Source of the DNA: Acrocarpospora corrugata
Lineage (GTDB): Bacteria > Actinomycetota > Actinomycetes > Streptosporangiales > Streptosporangiaceae
Direction: 5' to 3'
Assembly (NCBI RefSeq): GCF_009687845.1
Contig: NZ_BLAD01000100.1
Coordinates: 1 to 40,007 of the forward strand
DNA: 40,007 nucleotides
Part shown: positions 16,974-25,854 of the stretch, one piece after another
How the letters are laid out: each line of letters starts with the position of its first letter
Numbering within the stretch: the first letter of the stretch is position 1
Program-made: the position numbers and the translations under genes
The notes under the pieces: model-generated
The model's database searches: none
The model's input: the letters and a program-made list of their open reading frames with translations, nothing else
Told to the model about the DNA's origin: nothing

Positions 16974-19028
16974 ATGAGCACCCCTGGCCGGGCGGCCCCT
17001 CGCCGCAAGCCGCCGCACGTGCTAGCGAACGCGCCTTTCCGCAGGTTGTGGATGGCGATGTCGGTTTGCAGCCTCGGTGACTGGCTCAACATCATCGCCC
17101 TGACGGCCCTCGCCGGTAACCTCACGGCGGACGACGGCTACCAGACGCAGAGCCTGGCCATCGGCGGTGTCTTCATCGCCAAGATGCTGCCCTCGATCCT
17201 GCTCGGCCCGCTGGCCGGCGCCTTCGCGGACCGGTTCGACCGGCGCCTGACCATGGTCCTGGCGGATCTGTCCCGGTTCGCCATCGTGCTGTCGATCCCG
17301 CTGATCGGCAGCTATCAGTGGATCGTGATCGCGACATTCCTGGTCGAATGCGTGAACCTGTTCTGGGTTCCGGCCAAGGACGCGACCGTCCCCAACCTGG
17401 TGCCCAAGGACCGGCTGGAGGAGGCCAACCAGCTCAACCTGCTTGTCACGTACGGCACCGCGCCGGTGGCCGCCGCCGTGTTCGCGTTCCTGTCGGTGAC
17501 GGTGAACGTGATCAGTTCGCTGGTGCCGTCGTACAGCGGGCAGCCGACCGATCTGGCGCTGGGGATCAACGCGCTGGTGTATCTGGTGTCGGCGGCGCTG
17601 ATCTTCACGTTGCGGGACATTCCGAAGGGTCATGTCGGGGTCGCCACGCCTTCGGTGCTCCGGCAGATCGTGGAGGGGTGGCGGTTCGTGGGTGCGAACC
17701 GCACCGTCCGCGGGTTGATCATTGGCATGTTGGGGGCTTTCGCCGCGGGTGGGGCCGTGGTGGGGGTCGCCAAGACGTATGTGGGGGTTTTGCAGGGCGG
17801 TGACGCCGCGTACGGGACCGTGTTCGGGGCCGTTTTCGTCGGTATGGCGCTGGGGATGTTCTTCGGGCTGCGGCTGCTGCGTGAGCTGTCCCGGCCCCGG
17901 CTGTTCGGGTTGTCGATCATTCTGGCCGGGACCGTGCTGGTGGCGATCGCGCTGATCCACAACCTGGTGATCGTGGTCATGCTCACGGTCGTGCTGGGGG
18001 CGTGCGCGGGGATCGCCTGGATCATCGGGTACACGATGATCGGCCTGGAGGTCGAGGATCAGCTGCGGGGGCGGACGTTCTCGTTCCTGCAGTCGCTGGC
18101 CCGGGTAGTGCTGCTGCTGGTGGTCGCGTTCGGGTCGACGCTGGCGGGGCTGTTCGGCAGCCATCCGTTCACCGTCGGCGGGATCAGCTACCGGTTCGAC
18201 GGCTCCAACCTGGTGATGATCATCGGGGCGCTGGTCGCGGTGGTGGTGGGCGTGTTCGCGCTCAAGCACATGGACGACCGGCGCGGGATCCCGATCAGTG
18301 TCGATCTGCTGGCCGCGCTGCGGGGCGAGAAGTTCGTGCCCGAAGGGGAAGAGCAGTCGCGCGGCATGTTCATCGCCTTCGAAGGCGGCGAGGGCTCCGG
18401 GAAGACCACCCAGTCGCGGCTGCTCGCCATCTGGCTGCGCGATCAGGGCTTCGACGTCGTCCAGACCCGCGAGCCGGGGTCCACCAAGGTCGGCATGCGG
18501 CTGCGGGCGATCCTGCTCGACTCCACCCATCAGGGACTTTCGGCCCGCGCGGAAACGCTGCTGTACGCGGCGGACCGGGCCGAACATGTGGAGAAGGTGA
18601 TTCGTCCGGCGCTGTATCGCGGGTCGATGGTGGTCTGCGATCGGTATGTGGACTCCTCGCTCGCCTACCAGGGCGCCGGTCGGTCCCTCGAAACCGAGGA
18701 CGTGGCCAGGGTCAACGCGTGGGCCACGGGTGGGTTGGTGCCTGATCTGACGGTGTTGATAGATGTGCCGCCGTCGGTGGGGTTGCGGCGGTTCGCGTCT
18801 CCGGCGGATCGCATCGAGTCCGAGCCGATGGACTTCCATGAGCGGGTTCGCCGGGAGTTCCGGGCTCTGGCGGCGGCTGAGCCGGAGCGGTATTTCGTGG
18901 TGGATGGCACCCTTCAGCAGGGGGATGTCACTCGGTTGATCCAGGACAAGGTCCGGGAGATCCTGCCGGACCCGGTGCCGCTGGAGGCCGAGGCGAATAC
19001 GGGGACGATGCCAGCCATTCGCGATTAG
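16974..19028 (+). CDS. tmk: MFS transporter-thymidylate kinase fusion
   Basis: Residues ~1-445 form an MFS-type membrane domain: FRRLWMAMSVCSLGDWLNI, FADRFDRRLTMVLADLSRF (motif-A-like loop) and about 11-12 hydrophobic segments ending VVVGVFALKHM. A linker leads to a full thymidylate kinase from about residue 465: P-loop FIAFEGGEGSGKTTQ, TREPG, ADRAEHVEKVI, CDRYVDSSLAYQG (DRY motif) and the LID-containing C-terminal part. Tmk converts dTMP to dTDP for DNA synthesis; the transported substrate of the MFS half is unknown. Similar fusions occur in other actinomycetes. The kinase lies immediately before holB, 29 bases apart. The start is uncertain: ATG 16902 would add 24 residues; I prefer 16974 for its promoter-like spacing. 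Confidence 0.93.
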   Translation: MSTPGRAAPRRKPPHVLANAPFRRLWMAMSVCSLGDWLNIIALTALAGNLTADDGYQTQSLAIGGVFIAKMLPSILLGPLAGAFADRFDRRLTMVLADLSRFAIVLSIPLIGSYQWIVIATFLVECVNLFWVPAKDATVPNLVPKDRLEEANQLNLLVTYGTAPVAAAVFAFLSVTVNVISSLVPSYSGQPTDLALGINALVYLVSAALIFTLRDIPKGHVGVATPSVLRQIVEGWRFVGANRTVRGLIIGMLGAFAAGGAVVGVAKTYVGVLQGGDAAYGTVFGAVFVGMALGMFFGLRLLRELSRPRLFGLSIILAGTVLVAIALIHNLVIVVMLTVVLGACAGIAWIIGYTMIGLEVEDQLRGRTFSFLQSLARVVLLLVVAFGSTLAGLFGSHPFTVGGISYRFDGSNLVMIIGALVAVVVGVFALKHMDDRRGIPISVDLLAALRGEKFVPEGEEQSRGMFIAFEGGEGSGKTTQSRLLAIWLRDQGFDVVQTREPGSTKVGMRLRAILLDSTHQGLSARAETLLYAADRAEHVEKVIRPALYRGSMVVCDRYVDSSLAYQGAGRSLETEDVARVNAWATGGLVPDLTVLIDVPPSVGLRRFASPADRIESEPMDFHERVRREFRALAAAEPERYFVVDGTLQQGDVTRLIQDKVREILPDPVPLEAEANTGTMPAIRD

Positions 19029-19057
19029 CCGGCGGGCCGAGAGACTACCCTTGGCAC

Positions 19058-20239
19058 GTGGGCGTGTTCGATGATCTTGTAGGCCAGGAGCAGGCGGCCG
19101 TCGTGCTGCGGCAGGCCGCCTCCGCCGCGGCCGAAGTACTCGTCGGCGGTCGCGGAGCCGGCATGACCCACGCCTGGCTGTTCACCGGCCCCCCCGGCTC
19201 CGGCCGATCCGCGGCGGCCAAGGCCTTCGCCGCCGCCCTGCTCTGCCCCGACCAGGGCTGCGGCCACTGCGACTCCTGCCACCAGGTCGAGGTCGGCTCC
19301 CACCCCGACCTCGAATCCGTACGCCCCCAGGGCCTCTCCTACAGCGTCAAACAGACCCGCGAACTGATCCTGCGGGCGGCGGGCCGGGCCACCCAGGGCG
19401 GCTGGCGGATCGTCCTGTTCGAAGACGCCGACCGCGCCACGGAACAAGCCGCCAACGCCCTGCTCAAAGCCATCGAAGAACCCCCGCCGCGAACGGTCTG
19501 GCTGCTCTGCTCCCCGGCCGCCGACGACATGATCATCACCATCCGGTCCCGCTGCCGCGTGGTGACCCTGCGCACCCCGTCCACCCAGGCCGTCACCCAC
19601 GTCCTGACAACCCGCGACAACGTCCCCCAGCAGATCGCCGAATCCGCTGCCCGCGCCGCCCAGGGCCGCATCTCCCGCGCCCGCCGCCTGGCCCTGGACG
19701 AGTCGGTACGGCGCCGCCGCGAAGCCGTACTCTCCCTGCCCAGAACGCTCACCGGCGTCGGCGAATGCATCAACGCGGCCGAACGCCTGGTGAAAACAGC
19801 GGACGAGGACGCCGCCGCCGCGACCTCAGAACTCAACGAAACCGAGACCTCAGAACTCCGTGCCCTCTACGGCGAAGGATCCTCCGGCAAAGGCCTGAAC
19901 AAGGGTCTGATCCGCGGCGGCGCGGGCGCGCTGAAAGAGCTGGAGAACGCGCAGAAATCCCGGGCCACCCGAATCAAGCGCGAGTCCCTCGATTCCGCGC
20001 TCCTCGATTTGATGGCGTTCTATCGCGACGTCCTCGCCGTGCAGTTCGGCGCGCAGGTCGAATTGGCCAATGAGGATCGGCGGCCTGACCTGGAAGTTCT
20101 CGCCCGTACCGGCACCGCGGAGGACACGCTGCGGCGGGTGGACGCGATCCTGCTGTGCCGGGAACGGCTGGCCGCCAACGTCAATCCGCAGATCGCCGTG
20201 GAGGCGATGACGCTGTCGCTCAGAAACCCCCGAGGCTGA
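19058..20239 (+). CDS. holB: DNA polymerase III subunit delta'
   Basis: This is a 393-residue clamp-loader subunit. The AAA+ core has GVFDDLVGQEQ at the start, the P-loop-like GPPGSGRSAAAKA with Arg in place of the Walker Lys, and a Cys cluster (CPDQGCGHCDSC) that binds zinc in this family. IVLFEDADRATEQAANALLKAIEEPP (sensor and Walker B region) and TIRSRCRVV follow. The altered P-loop suggests it does not hydrolyse ATP, as in known delta' stators. The C-terminal half is helical. A GTG start is used. It follows tmk closely and likely shares its transcript. Confidence 0.95.
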   Translation: MGVFDDLVGQEQAAVVLRQAASAAAEVLVGGRGAGMTHAWLFTGPPGSGRSAAAKAFAAALLCPDQGCGHCDSCHQVEVGSHPDLESVRPQGLSYSVKQTRELILRAAGRATQGGWRIVLFEDADRATEQAANALLKAIEEPPPRTVWLLCSPAADDMIITIRSRCRVVTLRTPSTQAVTHVLTTRDNVPQQIAESAARAAQGRISRARRLALDESVRRRREAVLSLPRTLTGVGECINAAERLVKTADEDAAAATSELNETETSELRALYGEGSSGKGLNKGLIRGGAGALKELENAQKSRATRIKRESLDSALLDLMAFYRDVLAVQFGAQVELANEDRRPDLEVLARTGTAEDTLRRVDAILLCRERLAANVNPQIAVEAMTLSLRNPRG

Positions 20240-20276
20240 CCGAGCAACCTCGGCCCGGTTTCCGCGTCTCTGGAAC

Positions 20277-20804
20277 ATGCAGGCCGAAATCATGGACCTC
20301 CACAAACCCCCCGTGGAACAGGATCAGGCGATCACCGGGCTCTACGCCGAGCACGCGCTCGGCCTGACCCGGCTCGCCGTGCTCATGGTCGGGGATCGGG
20401 AGAGTGCCGAAGACGTGGTGCAGGAGGCGTTTCTCGGCTTGCACCGCCGGTTTCGCCATCTCAAGGATCCGGATAAGGCGCTGGTTTATCTGCGCAGCGC
20501 CGTACTGAACAATTCTCGGACGGTTTTGCGGCGTCGGCGGCTGCCGTCGATGTTCGCCGGGACGTACGAGCCGCCGGTCTGGTCGGCGGAGTCGGCGGCG
20601 CTGCTCGGGGCCGAGCGGCGCGAGGTCATGGCCGCCCTGCACCGGCTGCCCGCGCGGCAGCGCGAATCTCTGCTGCTGCGCTACTACGCGGAGCTGTCGG
20701 AGGAGGAGACCGCCCAGGTGATGGGGGTCAGCCGGGGCACCGTCAAGTCCACCACTTCCCGGGCGTTGGACGCGCTCGGACGGCTGCTGGGAGAAGGCTC
20801 GTGA
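20277..20804 (+). CDS. ECF (SigE-family) sigma factor
   Basis: This is a 175-residue sigma factor. Region 2 is LYAEHALGLTRLAVLMVGDRESAEDVVQEAFLGL (about residues 23-57), and region 4 is ALHRLPARQRESLLLRYYAELSEEETAQVMGVSRGTVKS followed by the recognition helix end. A short linker with RRRRLPSMF joins them. It overlaps the next gene by four bases (GTGA), so the next gene is translationally coupled and is likely its regulator or sensor. The ribosome site is poor. Position between holb and ricT suggests insertion into a conserved cluster. Confidence 0.93.
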   Translation: MQAEIMDLHKPPVEQDQAITGLYAEHALGLTRLAVLMVGDRESAEDVVQEAFLGLHRRFRHLKDPDKALVYLRSAVLNNSRTVLRRRRLPSMFAGTYEPPVWSAESAALLGAERREVMAALHRLPARQRESLLLRYYAELSEEETAQVMGVSRGTVKSTTSRALDALGRLLGEGS

Positions 20805-22354
20805 ACGACATCATCGACCGGCTGCGTGACGCCACTCGGGCGACCGGGGAGACCATTGACACGATTCGTCCGCTGGAGTTGGAGGCGGGCCGTTCGAGGA
20901 TGAACTGGGTCGTCCCGGTCGCGGCGGCGGCCGCGGTGACGGTGGCGATCGCCGGCGGGAGCATGTTCGTGGCCGGCGGCGGGCTGGATCTGGCCGCGGC
21001 TCCGGCCGTTCCGCCCAAGTTCCTGGTGGATTCGCGGGCAGGCGTCGTGGTCCGGGCCGTGGCCGGCGGGGCGGAGACGGATCGCCTGGCCGACCCGGCC
21101 GAAGGCGAGCAGTTCACCGCGATCCAGGCTGCTCACGACAATCGCACGTTCTACCTGGCCAGCACCACGCAGAGGTGTGGTTCCAACCTGTACAAGTTCA
21201 GCCTGGACGACAACGGCAAGATCGTTGGGTTCGGTACGGCTCCGATCGCGCCGCCGGCCGGACATCAGGTGGTGTCGCTGGCGGTGAGCGGAGATGGGGC
21301 CAAACTGGCGTACGGGCTGCAACCGTGCGTGCCCAGCGAAGTCGGCGGCAAGCTGGTGGTCGCGGACACGGTGACCGGGGAGAGTAAGACCTGGAAATCA
21401 CCGGAAGGGTACGGTGTGCTGGATCTTTCGCTGAATGCGGATGGTTCGCGGGTCGCGTTCCGGCGAAGTCCGCCCTCGATCGCCTTCGTCGCCGAAGCGC
21501 CCATGGTCGTGCCCAGCGGGTCAGCGATACCTACGCCTTACGCGACGATCTCCATCGATCCGGGGCAGATCCAGCCGCTTCCGATGCCGTCGGCCGGCGC
21601 CTCGGGGCCGTACAACACGATTGCGCCGGTTCCGGCTGACACGCTCCCCTGGACGATGACGCCACCGCCTGGTGTGCAGGTCGTGCCGCCAGAGCCGACG
21701 GCCACGGTGACGCTGCCGCCTGCCGCAGCCGTCGCGTCGCCAATGCCGACGATCACCGAGACGTTCGTGCCGGCGCCCGACGTCACGGCGACGGCCGTCA
21801 TACCGCCGCTCCCGACGCCTATTCCCTCGTGGGATGGGATCGTTCAGAGCTTCCCGTCGGGGCTGTCGTCGTGCAGGTACATGACCCTGCCACGCACCTC
21901 GACTCAGTACATGTGCGCGGATCCGCCGATTGTTCAGGTGATCGACACCAATGACCCCGGTACAAATCTGGACCAAGGGAACACGGTCGTCCTGCCCAAC
22001 GCGTACGAAGGGCTCTCGGGCGGTCTGTTCGGGCTCCAGCTCTCCCCCGACGGCAGCCAGTTGATCAGCGCGCTGGGATTCAGCGGTCTGGAAATGGTGG
22101 ACGGCGTCATCCGCCAGAAGAGCGGTGAATCCGGCATCGTCGCCTTCAGTGCCGAGAACGGCCAGCCGGAGGAGGTCCTCTACCGCACCGCCGGCAACAG
22201 CCTCGCGATGCTCCTGGACCTGGACGGAACAGGCGAAAACCCGCTGATTCAGCAGGGCGACGACATCGGAGGGATCATGGACGGCGAGTTCCGCCCCCTG
22301 ATCAAGGGCGACGCCAACCTCATCCCGAAATTCGGCACGGAACTCGCCTGGTGA
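20801..22354 (+). CDS. Membrane protein coupled to the ECF sigma factor (possible anti-sigma/sensor)
   Basis: This is a 517-residue protein. About 45 cytoplasmic residues (NDIIDRLRDATRATGETIDTIRPLE) precede one membrane segment (WVVPVAAAAAVTVAIAGGSMFVAGG, about residues 45-69). The rest is predicted outside the cell, with TolB/propeller-like blades (YLASTTQRCGSNLYKFSLDD, VSLAVSGDGAKLAYGL, LDLSLNADGSRVAFRR, LQLSPDGSQLI). A Pro/Thr-rich insert of about 100 residues interrupts them near residues 230-345. Its GTG overlaps the sigma-gene TGA. The gene arrangement (ECF sigma, then a one-pass membrane protein) is that of sigma/anti-sigma pairs, but no zinc-binding anti-sigma (HxxxCxxC) motif is visible. 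Regulation of the sigma factor is therefore inference. Confidence 0.8.
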   Translation: MNDIIDRLRDATRATGETIDTIRPLELEAGRSRMNWVVPVAAAAAVTVAIAGGSMFVAGGGLDLAAAPAVPPKFLVDSRAGVVVRAVAGGAETDRLADPAEGEQFTAIQAAHDNRTFYLASTTQRCGSNLYKFSLDDNGKIVGFGTAPIAPPAGHQVVSLAVSGDGAKLAYGLQPCVPSEVGGKLVVADTVTGESKTWKSPEGYGVLDLSLNADGSRVAFRRSPPSIAFVAEAPMVVPSGSAIPTPYATISIDPGQIQPLPMPSAGASGPYNTIAPVPADTLPWTMTPPPGVQVVPPEPTATVTLPPAAAVASPMPTITETFVPAPDVTATAVIPPLPTPIPSWDGIVQSFPSGLSSCRYMTLPRTSTQYMCADPPIVQVIDTNDPGTNLDQGNTVVLPNAYEGLSGGLFGLQLSPDGSQLISALGFSGLEMVDGVIRQKSGESGIVAFSAENGQPEEVLYRTAGNSLAMLLDLDGTGENPLIQQGDDIGGIMDGEFRPLIKGDANLIPKFGTELAW

Positions 22355-22425
22355 TCACATCGCGTTGCGCGGTCGACTCCACGTATGGTGGCCGTTAGGC
22401 GTACCAAACGGAGGAGGCCGGCTCG

Positions 22426-23274
22426 TTGGGCATGATGATGGCCGTGAGCTTTACCCGATATGGGCGGCTCTACTACCTGGATCCGGGCGAGCACAGCCCG
22501 AAGGTCGGCGACAAGGTTCTCGTGCCCACCGAGGCCGGGAACGAGGTCGCGGAATGCATCTGGGCGCCGCAGTGGGTGAGCGAGGAGGTCGGCGGCCTGC
22601 CGGTATGCGCTGGTATAGCCAGTGACGACCATCTCAGCCGGGACGAGGGCAACCGCCGCCGGCGCGCCGAGGCCCGAAGCGTGTCGAAGCGTCTGATCAA
22701 GCGCCACGAACTGCCGATGAAGGTGATCGGCGTCGATTATGTGGACGAGGAGAATATCTATACCGTCTACTTTTCGGCGCCGCACCGGGTGGACTTCCGG
22801 GCATTGGTCCGCGATCTCGCCCGAAACCTGCGAGCTCGCGTCGAACTCCGGCAAATCGGCCCTCGTGACGAGGCCCGATTGCAGGGCGGGATCGGCCCCT
22901 GCGGACGCGATCTCTGCTGCGCCACCTTCTTGAAGGACTTCGAGCCGGTTTCTGTACGGATGGCGAAAGATCAGGATCTTCCGGTTAATCCGCTGAGGAT
23001 TGCCGGGGCCTGTGGCCGGTTGATGTGCTGCCTGAAGTATGAGCACCCGTTGTATGGCGAATTCCGGGCCACTGCGCCGCGGACCGGGCTTGCGGTGGAT
23101 ACGCCGGAAGGGCCCGGGGTCGTTGTGGGGCATAACGTGCCGGCGGATTCCGTGATCGTTCGGTTGAACGATGGGGGGCGGCGGTGCGCGTGCTCGAAGG
23201 CGAGTGTGTGCGCGCCGCGGAAGGCGTACGAGGCGGAGTATGAGGGGCCTGTGGATGACGGCGGCGAGGACTGA
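22426..23274 (+). CDS. ricT: PSP1-domain protein, RicT/YaaT homologue
   Basis: This is a 282-residue protein. YVDEENIYTVYFSAPHRVDFRALVRDLAR is the core of the PSP1 C-terminal domain. Conserved cysteines follow: GPCGRDLCCATFLKDFE and GACGRLMCCLKYEHPLY. In Bacillus, YaaT (RicT) is part of the iron-sulfur RicA-RicF-RicT complex, which affects RNA maturation by RNase Y and developmental phosphorelays. In many Firmicutes the gene lies next to holB, and here it is two genes downstream of holB, which matches. The start is a TTG with GGAGGAGG upstream; an ATG at 22432 is an alternative. A C-terminal RRCACSKASVCAP adds further cysteines of unknown use. Confidence 0.9.
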   Translation: MGMMMAVSFTRYGRLYYLDPGEHSPKVGDKVLVPTEAGNEVAECIWAPQWVSEEVGGLPVCAGIASDDHLSRDEGNRRRRAEARSVSKRLIKRHELPMKVIGVDYVDEENIYTVYFSAPHRVDFRALVRDLARNLRARVELRQIGPRDEARLQGGIGPCGRDLCCATFLKDFEPVSVRMAKDQDLPVNPLRIAGACGRLMCCLKYEHPLYGEFRATAPRTGLAVDTPEGPGVVVGHNVPADSVIVRLNDGGRRCACSKASVCAPRKAYEAEYEGPVDDGGED

Positions 23275-23298
23275 GCCAGGCTGGGTAGTCTTCTTGGC

Positions 23299-24789
23299 GT
23301 GAAGCGTCCCCTCGTGGTTCTGGCTCTGGTCGCGCTGGTGGTTTCCGGGTGCGGCAGTGGTGAGGTGTCCCCGCTGACGTCGAGTGCGCCCAATGCCGGG
23401 CTGGCCGATTTCTATGGCCAGCAGCCGGATTGGCGGGATTGCGGGGACGATTTCGAGTGTGCGCAGGTGGAGGTGCCGCTCGATTACGATCAGCCGAGTG
23501 GCGACCGGATCGGGATCAGCGTCATTCGGCTGGCGGCTACCGGGGATCGTATCGGGTCGTTGCTGCTTAATCCGGGTGGGCCGGGTGGGTCTGGGATCGA
23601 GTACACGAGAGCTGCTCGGGTACAGGTGAGCGAGGCGGTGCGGGACAGGTTCGACATTGTTGGGTTTGATCCGCGGGGTGTGGGTGAATCTACGCCGGTG
23701 ACTTGTATGTCCGGCGGGGATCTCGATGCTTACCTGGGTCTGGATATGAGTCCGGATTCGGTGGCGGAGACGAGGGCGATGGAAGCGGGCTCCCGCGATT
23801 TCGCCCAAAGATGTCACGAAAAATCGGCAGAACTCCTACCGCATGTAGGTACGGCGGATGCCGCTCGCGACATGGACGTGCTGCGTGCGGTTCTCGGCGA
23901 TGAGGGGCTGACCTATCTCGGCAAGTCGTACGGGACTTACCTGGGTGCGACTTATGCCGACTTGTTCCCCAAGAAGGTCCGCGCGCTCGTCCTCGACGGG
24001 GCTGTCGACCCGGCCGTGTCCGCCCTGAAGATGAACGAAATCCAGTCCAAGGGCTTCGAGGTGGCTCTTACCGCCTTCATCGAAGACTGCCTTGAAGCGT
24101 CCGACTGCCCGTTCCGTAGCAAGACGGCCGAAGGCGCCCTGAACGAGATCACGAACCTGCTCCGGCGGGCCGATCAGCAGCCGCTGCGCAACACCCTGGG
24201 AGACGGCCGGGCGATCAACGACACGTGGCTGGCGTTCGGCATCGCCACCCCGCTGTACGACAAGAACTCCTGGAAGGCCCTTCGGGAGGCTCTGCGGACC
24301 GCTTTCCAGGGGGATGGCACATACCTGCTCCGGTTCGCCGACATTCTGCTCGGACGCCGCGAGGACGGCACCTACTCCAACCAGACGGAAGCCAACAAGG
24401 CCGTCAACTGCGTGGACCACGTCTACCCGGCGGATACCCCCGACTTCGACCAGGCCGCCGCCAAGGCCGGCAAACTGGCTCCTCGCTTCGGTGAGTTCGT
24501 GATGTGGGACTCGCTACCGTGCGCGTACTGGCCGGCCAAGGGCCCCGATCCGGACCGCAAGCTCACCGCTTCCGGGGCGCCGCCCATTGTGGTTGTGGGG
24601 ACGTTGCGTGACCCTGCGACGCCGTACGAGTGGGCGGAGGGTCTGGCCAGCCAGCTCACCTCCGGCGTCCTCCTCACCTACGACGGCGACGGCCACACCG
24701 CCTACATGACCGGCTCCACCTGCATCGACACCGCCGTAGACGACTACTTGATCAACCTCAAGCCCCCCACCGAAGGCACCCGCTGCTAA
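23299..24789 (+). CDS. TAP-type alpha/beta hydrolase lipoprotein
   Basis: This is a 496-residue secreted lipoprotein. The signal peptide ends in the lipobox VVSGCG (Cys21 or so). The alpha/beta hydrolase fold follows: LLLNPGGPGGSGIEY (oxyanion loop), FDIVGFDPRGVGES, and the nucleophile Ser210 in GKSYGTYLG. LVLDGAVDP follows. The C-terminal TAP-like domain has VVVGTLRDPATPYEWA (Asp) and YDGDGHTAY (His), completing the triad. This is the architecture of Streptomyces tripeptidyl aminopeptidases (Tap, SlpD, SlpE). GTG start. The gene lies just before tRNA-Thr in the conserved order. Confidence 0.94.
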   Translation: MKRPLVVLALVALVVSGCGSGEVSPLTSSAPNAGLADFYGQQPDWRDCGDDFECAQVEVPLDYDQPSGDRIGISVIRLAATGDRIGSLLLNPGGPGGSGIEYTRAARVQVSEAVRDRFDIVGFDPRGVGESTPVTCMSGGDLDAYLGLDMSPDSVAETRAMEAGSRDFAQRCHEKSAELLPHVGTADAARDMDVLRAVLGDEGLTYLGKSYGTYLGATYADLFPKKVRALVLDGAVDPAVSALKMNEIQSKGFEVALTAFIEDCLEASDCPFRSKTAEGALNEITNLLRRADQQPLRNTLGDGRAINDTWLAFGIATPLYDKNSWKALREALRTAFQGDGTYLLRFADILLGRREDGTYSNQTEANKAVNCVDHVYPADTPDFDQAAAKAGKLAPRFGEFVMWDSLPCAYWPAKGPDPDRKLTASGAPPIVVVGTLRDPATPYEWAEGLASQLTSGVLLTYDGDGHTAYMTGSTCIDTAVDDYLINLKPPTEGTRC

Positions 24790-24846
24790 CCCAGGCGCGA
24801 CAACCACTCCAAACCCTGTAGACTCGTTCTCGCTGTCCGCAGCACC

Positions 24847-24923
24847 GCCGCCTTAGCTCAGTCGGCCAGAGCGACGCACTCGTAATGCGTAGGTCTGGGG
24901 TTCGATTCCCCAAGGCGGCTCCA
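24847..24923 (+). tRNA. tRNA-Thr (anticodon CGT)
   Basis: The acceptor GCCGCCT pairs with AGGCGGC. The D arm is GCTC...GAGC. The anticodon stem ACGCA/TGCGT has loop CTCGTAA (anticodon CGT). The T arm is TGGGG-TTCGATT-CCCCA. The discriminator is T and CCA is encoded at 24921-24923. The sequence just downstream is accessory in character, so this tRNA is probably an integration site. Confidence 0.97.
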
Positions 24924-24932
24924 CTCATGACC

Positions 24933-24960
24933 AGGGCGTTTCCCTTCCGGGAGGCGCCCT
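24933..24960 (+). terminator. Hairpin downstream of tRNA-Thr
   Basis: AGGGCGTTTCCC (24933-24944) pairs with GGGAGGCGCCCT (24949-24960) with two G-U pairs and a TTCC loop. It resembles the hairpin at 37399-37426. Confidence 0.7.
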
Positions 24961-25269
24961 GTGATCGTTCTCCGTTGCATTTCCCGTTGCAGTTTGAAGA
25001 CGTTCATTCTCGTTTGGAGCGCCGCAAGGCGTCCCCTTGCCGACTGGGCGTCGGGGTCTGGGATCCTCCGTCTTCGGTGTCTGGGCGACACCAAATTGGG
25101 CAGCCTTGATGGAGGACTGGCTATCCCACCGAGGCTCTTCGCCGGAGCAGCGTGCAGATCTCGATGACGTCGCCATCATGGCTGAGGTCGGTACCTCAGT
25201 AGGGTTCAGGCACTGCGTACGTTGCTGCAAGGTCGCCACTGCTTGGCCGAGTCTGGCCGCGAAGGTGGT

Positions 25270-25342
25270 GACTTTAAAGTCGGGTGCTTCGAGACACTCT
25301 CGATCATGGCCAAGGTACCCGGATCGGCCCGACTTTAAAGTC
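25270..25342. repeat. Inverted pair of GACTTTAAAGTC palindromes
   Basis: GACTTTAAAGTCGGG at 25270-25284 is the exact reverse complement of CCCGACTTTAAAGTC at 25328-25342. Each arm is itself a perfect 12-bp palindrome. Centre-to-centre spacing is 61 bases. It looks like a protein-binding site pair. Confidence 0.75.
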
Positions 25343-25457
25343 GCGCATTTAGTGGTTAGTCTGGAACGCACTGGGTTAGTGGCACTGCCATGGGTCCAGA
25401 CGAAGAGAGGCCCCGACCAGTCGTTGTGCGCGGTAGGTCGAGGCCCCTCCTGAGAGA

Positions 25458-25501
25458 GCTCTGGCCCTCTGCTAGGTCAATGAACCTACAAGGGCCAGAG
25501 C
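25458..25501. terminator. Strong hairpin, probable transcription terminator
   Basis: GCTCTGGCCCT (25458-25468) pairs perfectly with AGGGCCAGAGC (25491-25501). Inside the loop TAGGT and ACCTA can extend the structure. There is no T tract. A terminator is the simplest reading. Confidence 0.5.
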
Positions 25502-25854
25502 ATCCTCATCACCGCTTCCACTACCGTGAGTACTGCTCTAACTGCGAGCAAGCGCTGTTCGGAGTGGAATGCGTTCTTGCTGCGTCGCCTCCGCGACATG
25601 GGGTAATCCCCTCTCCGTGGGCAATTGGTTAGGAATCGCCCTTTTCGGTCGATCCACCGAAAAACACCGGCCGAGTCGGAGATGTCGTTCTTGCGACTGG
25701 TCCACAGGGTAATTGCCTTCGCCGAGTTGCGTGACGTAACCGTGTTCCCTACCTCGCTCAACTGGATACGAGCAGATCGCGAGAATGACACAGAATTGCC
25801 CATTCCCTCCATGTGGACCTAAACCCGCTGGTCAATCAGCTGAGACTCAAGGAG

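Larger units (their letters stand above)
24961..25854. other. Gene-poor accessory stretch with several palindromes
   Basis: About 900 bases with no convincing gene on either strand. It contains two copies of the 12-bp palindrome GACTTTAAAGTC (25270-25281, 25331-25342) and a large hairpin (25458-25501). From about 25500 the composition is lower in GC and includes runs of weak frames. This looks like eroded mobile-element DNA. Confidence 0.5.

Noticed and set aside
17022-18839. Reverse-strand frame of 605 codons opposite the MFS-Tmk gene
   Set aside because: His/Arg/Asp/Gln-rich shadow with no domain signal.
24858-25094. Reverse-strand frame ending RLGESNPRPTHYECVALAD across tRNA-Thr
   Set aside because: The tail is just antisense tRNA-Thr translated; the upstream part has no integrase features, so I do not call it a gene.
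25486-25812. Reverse-strand frame of 108 codons in the gene-poor stretch
   Set aside because: No good start or ribosome site and no recognisable domain; overlaps the hairpin at 25458-25501.
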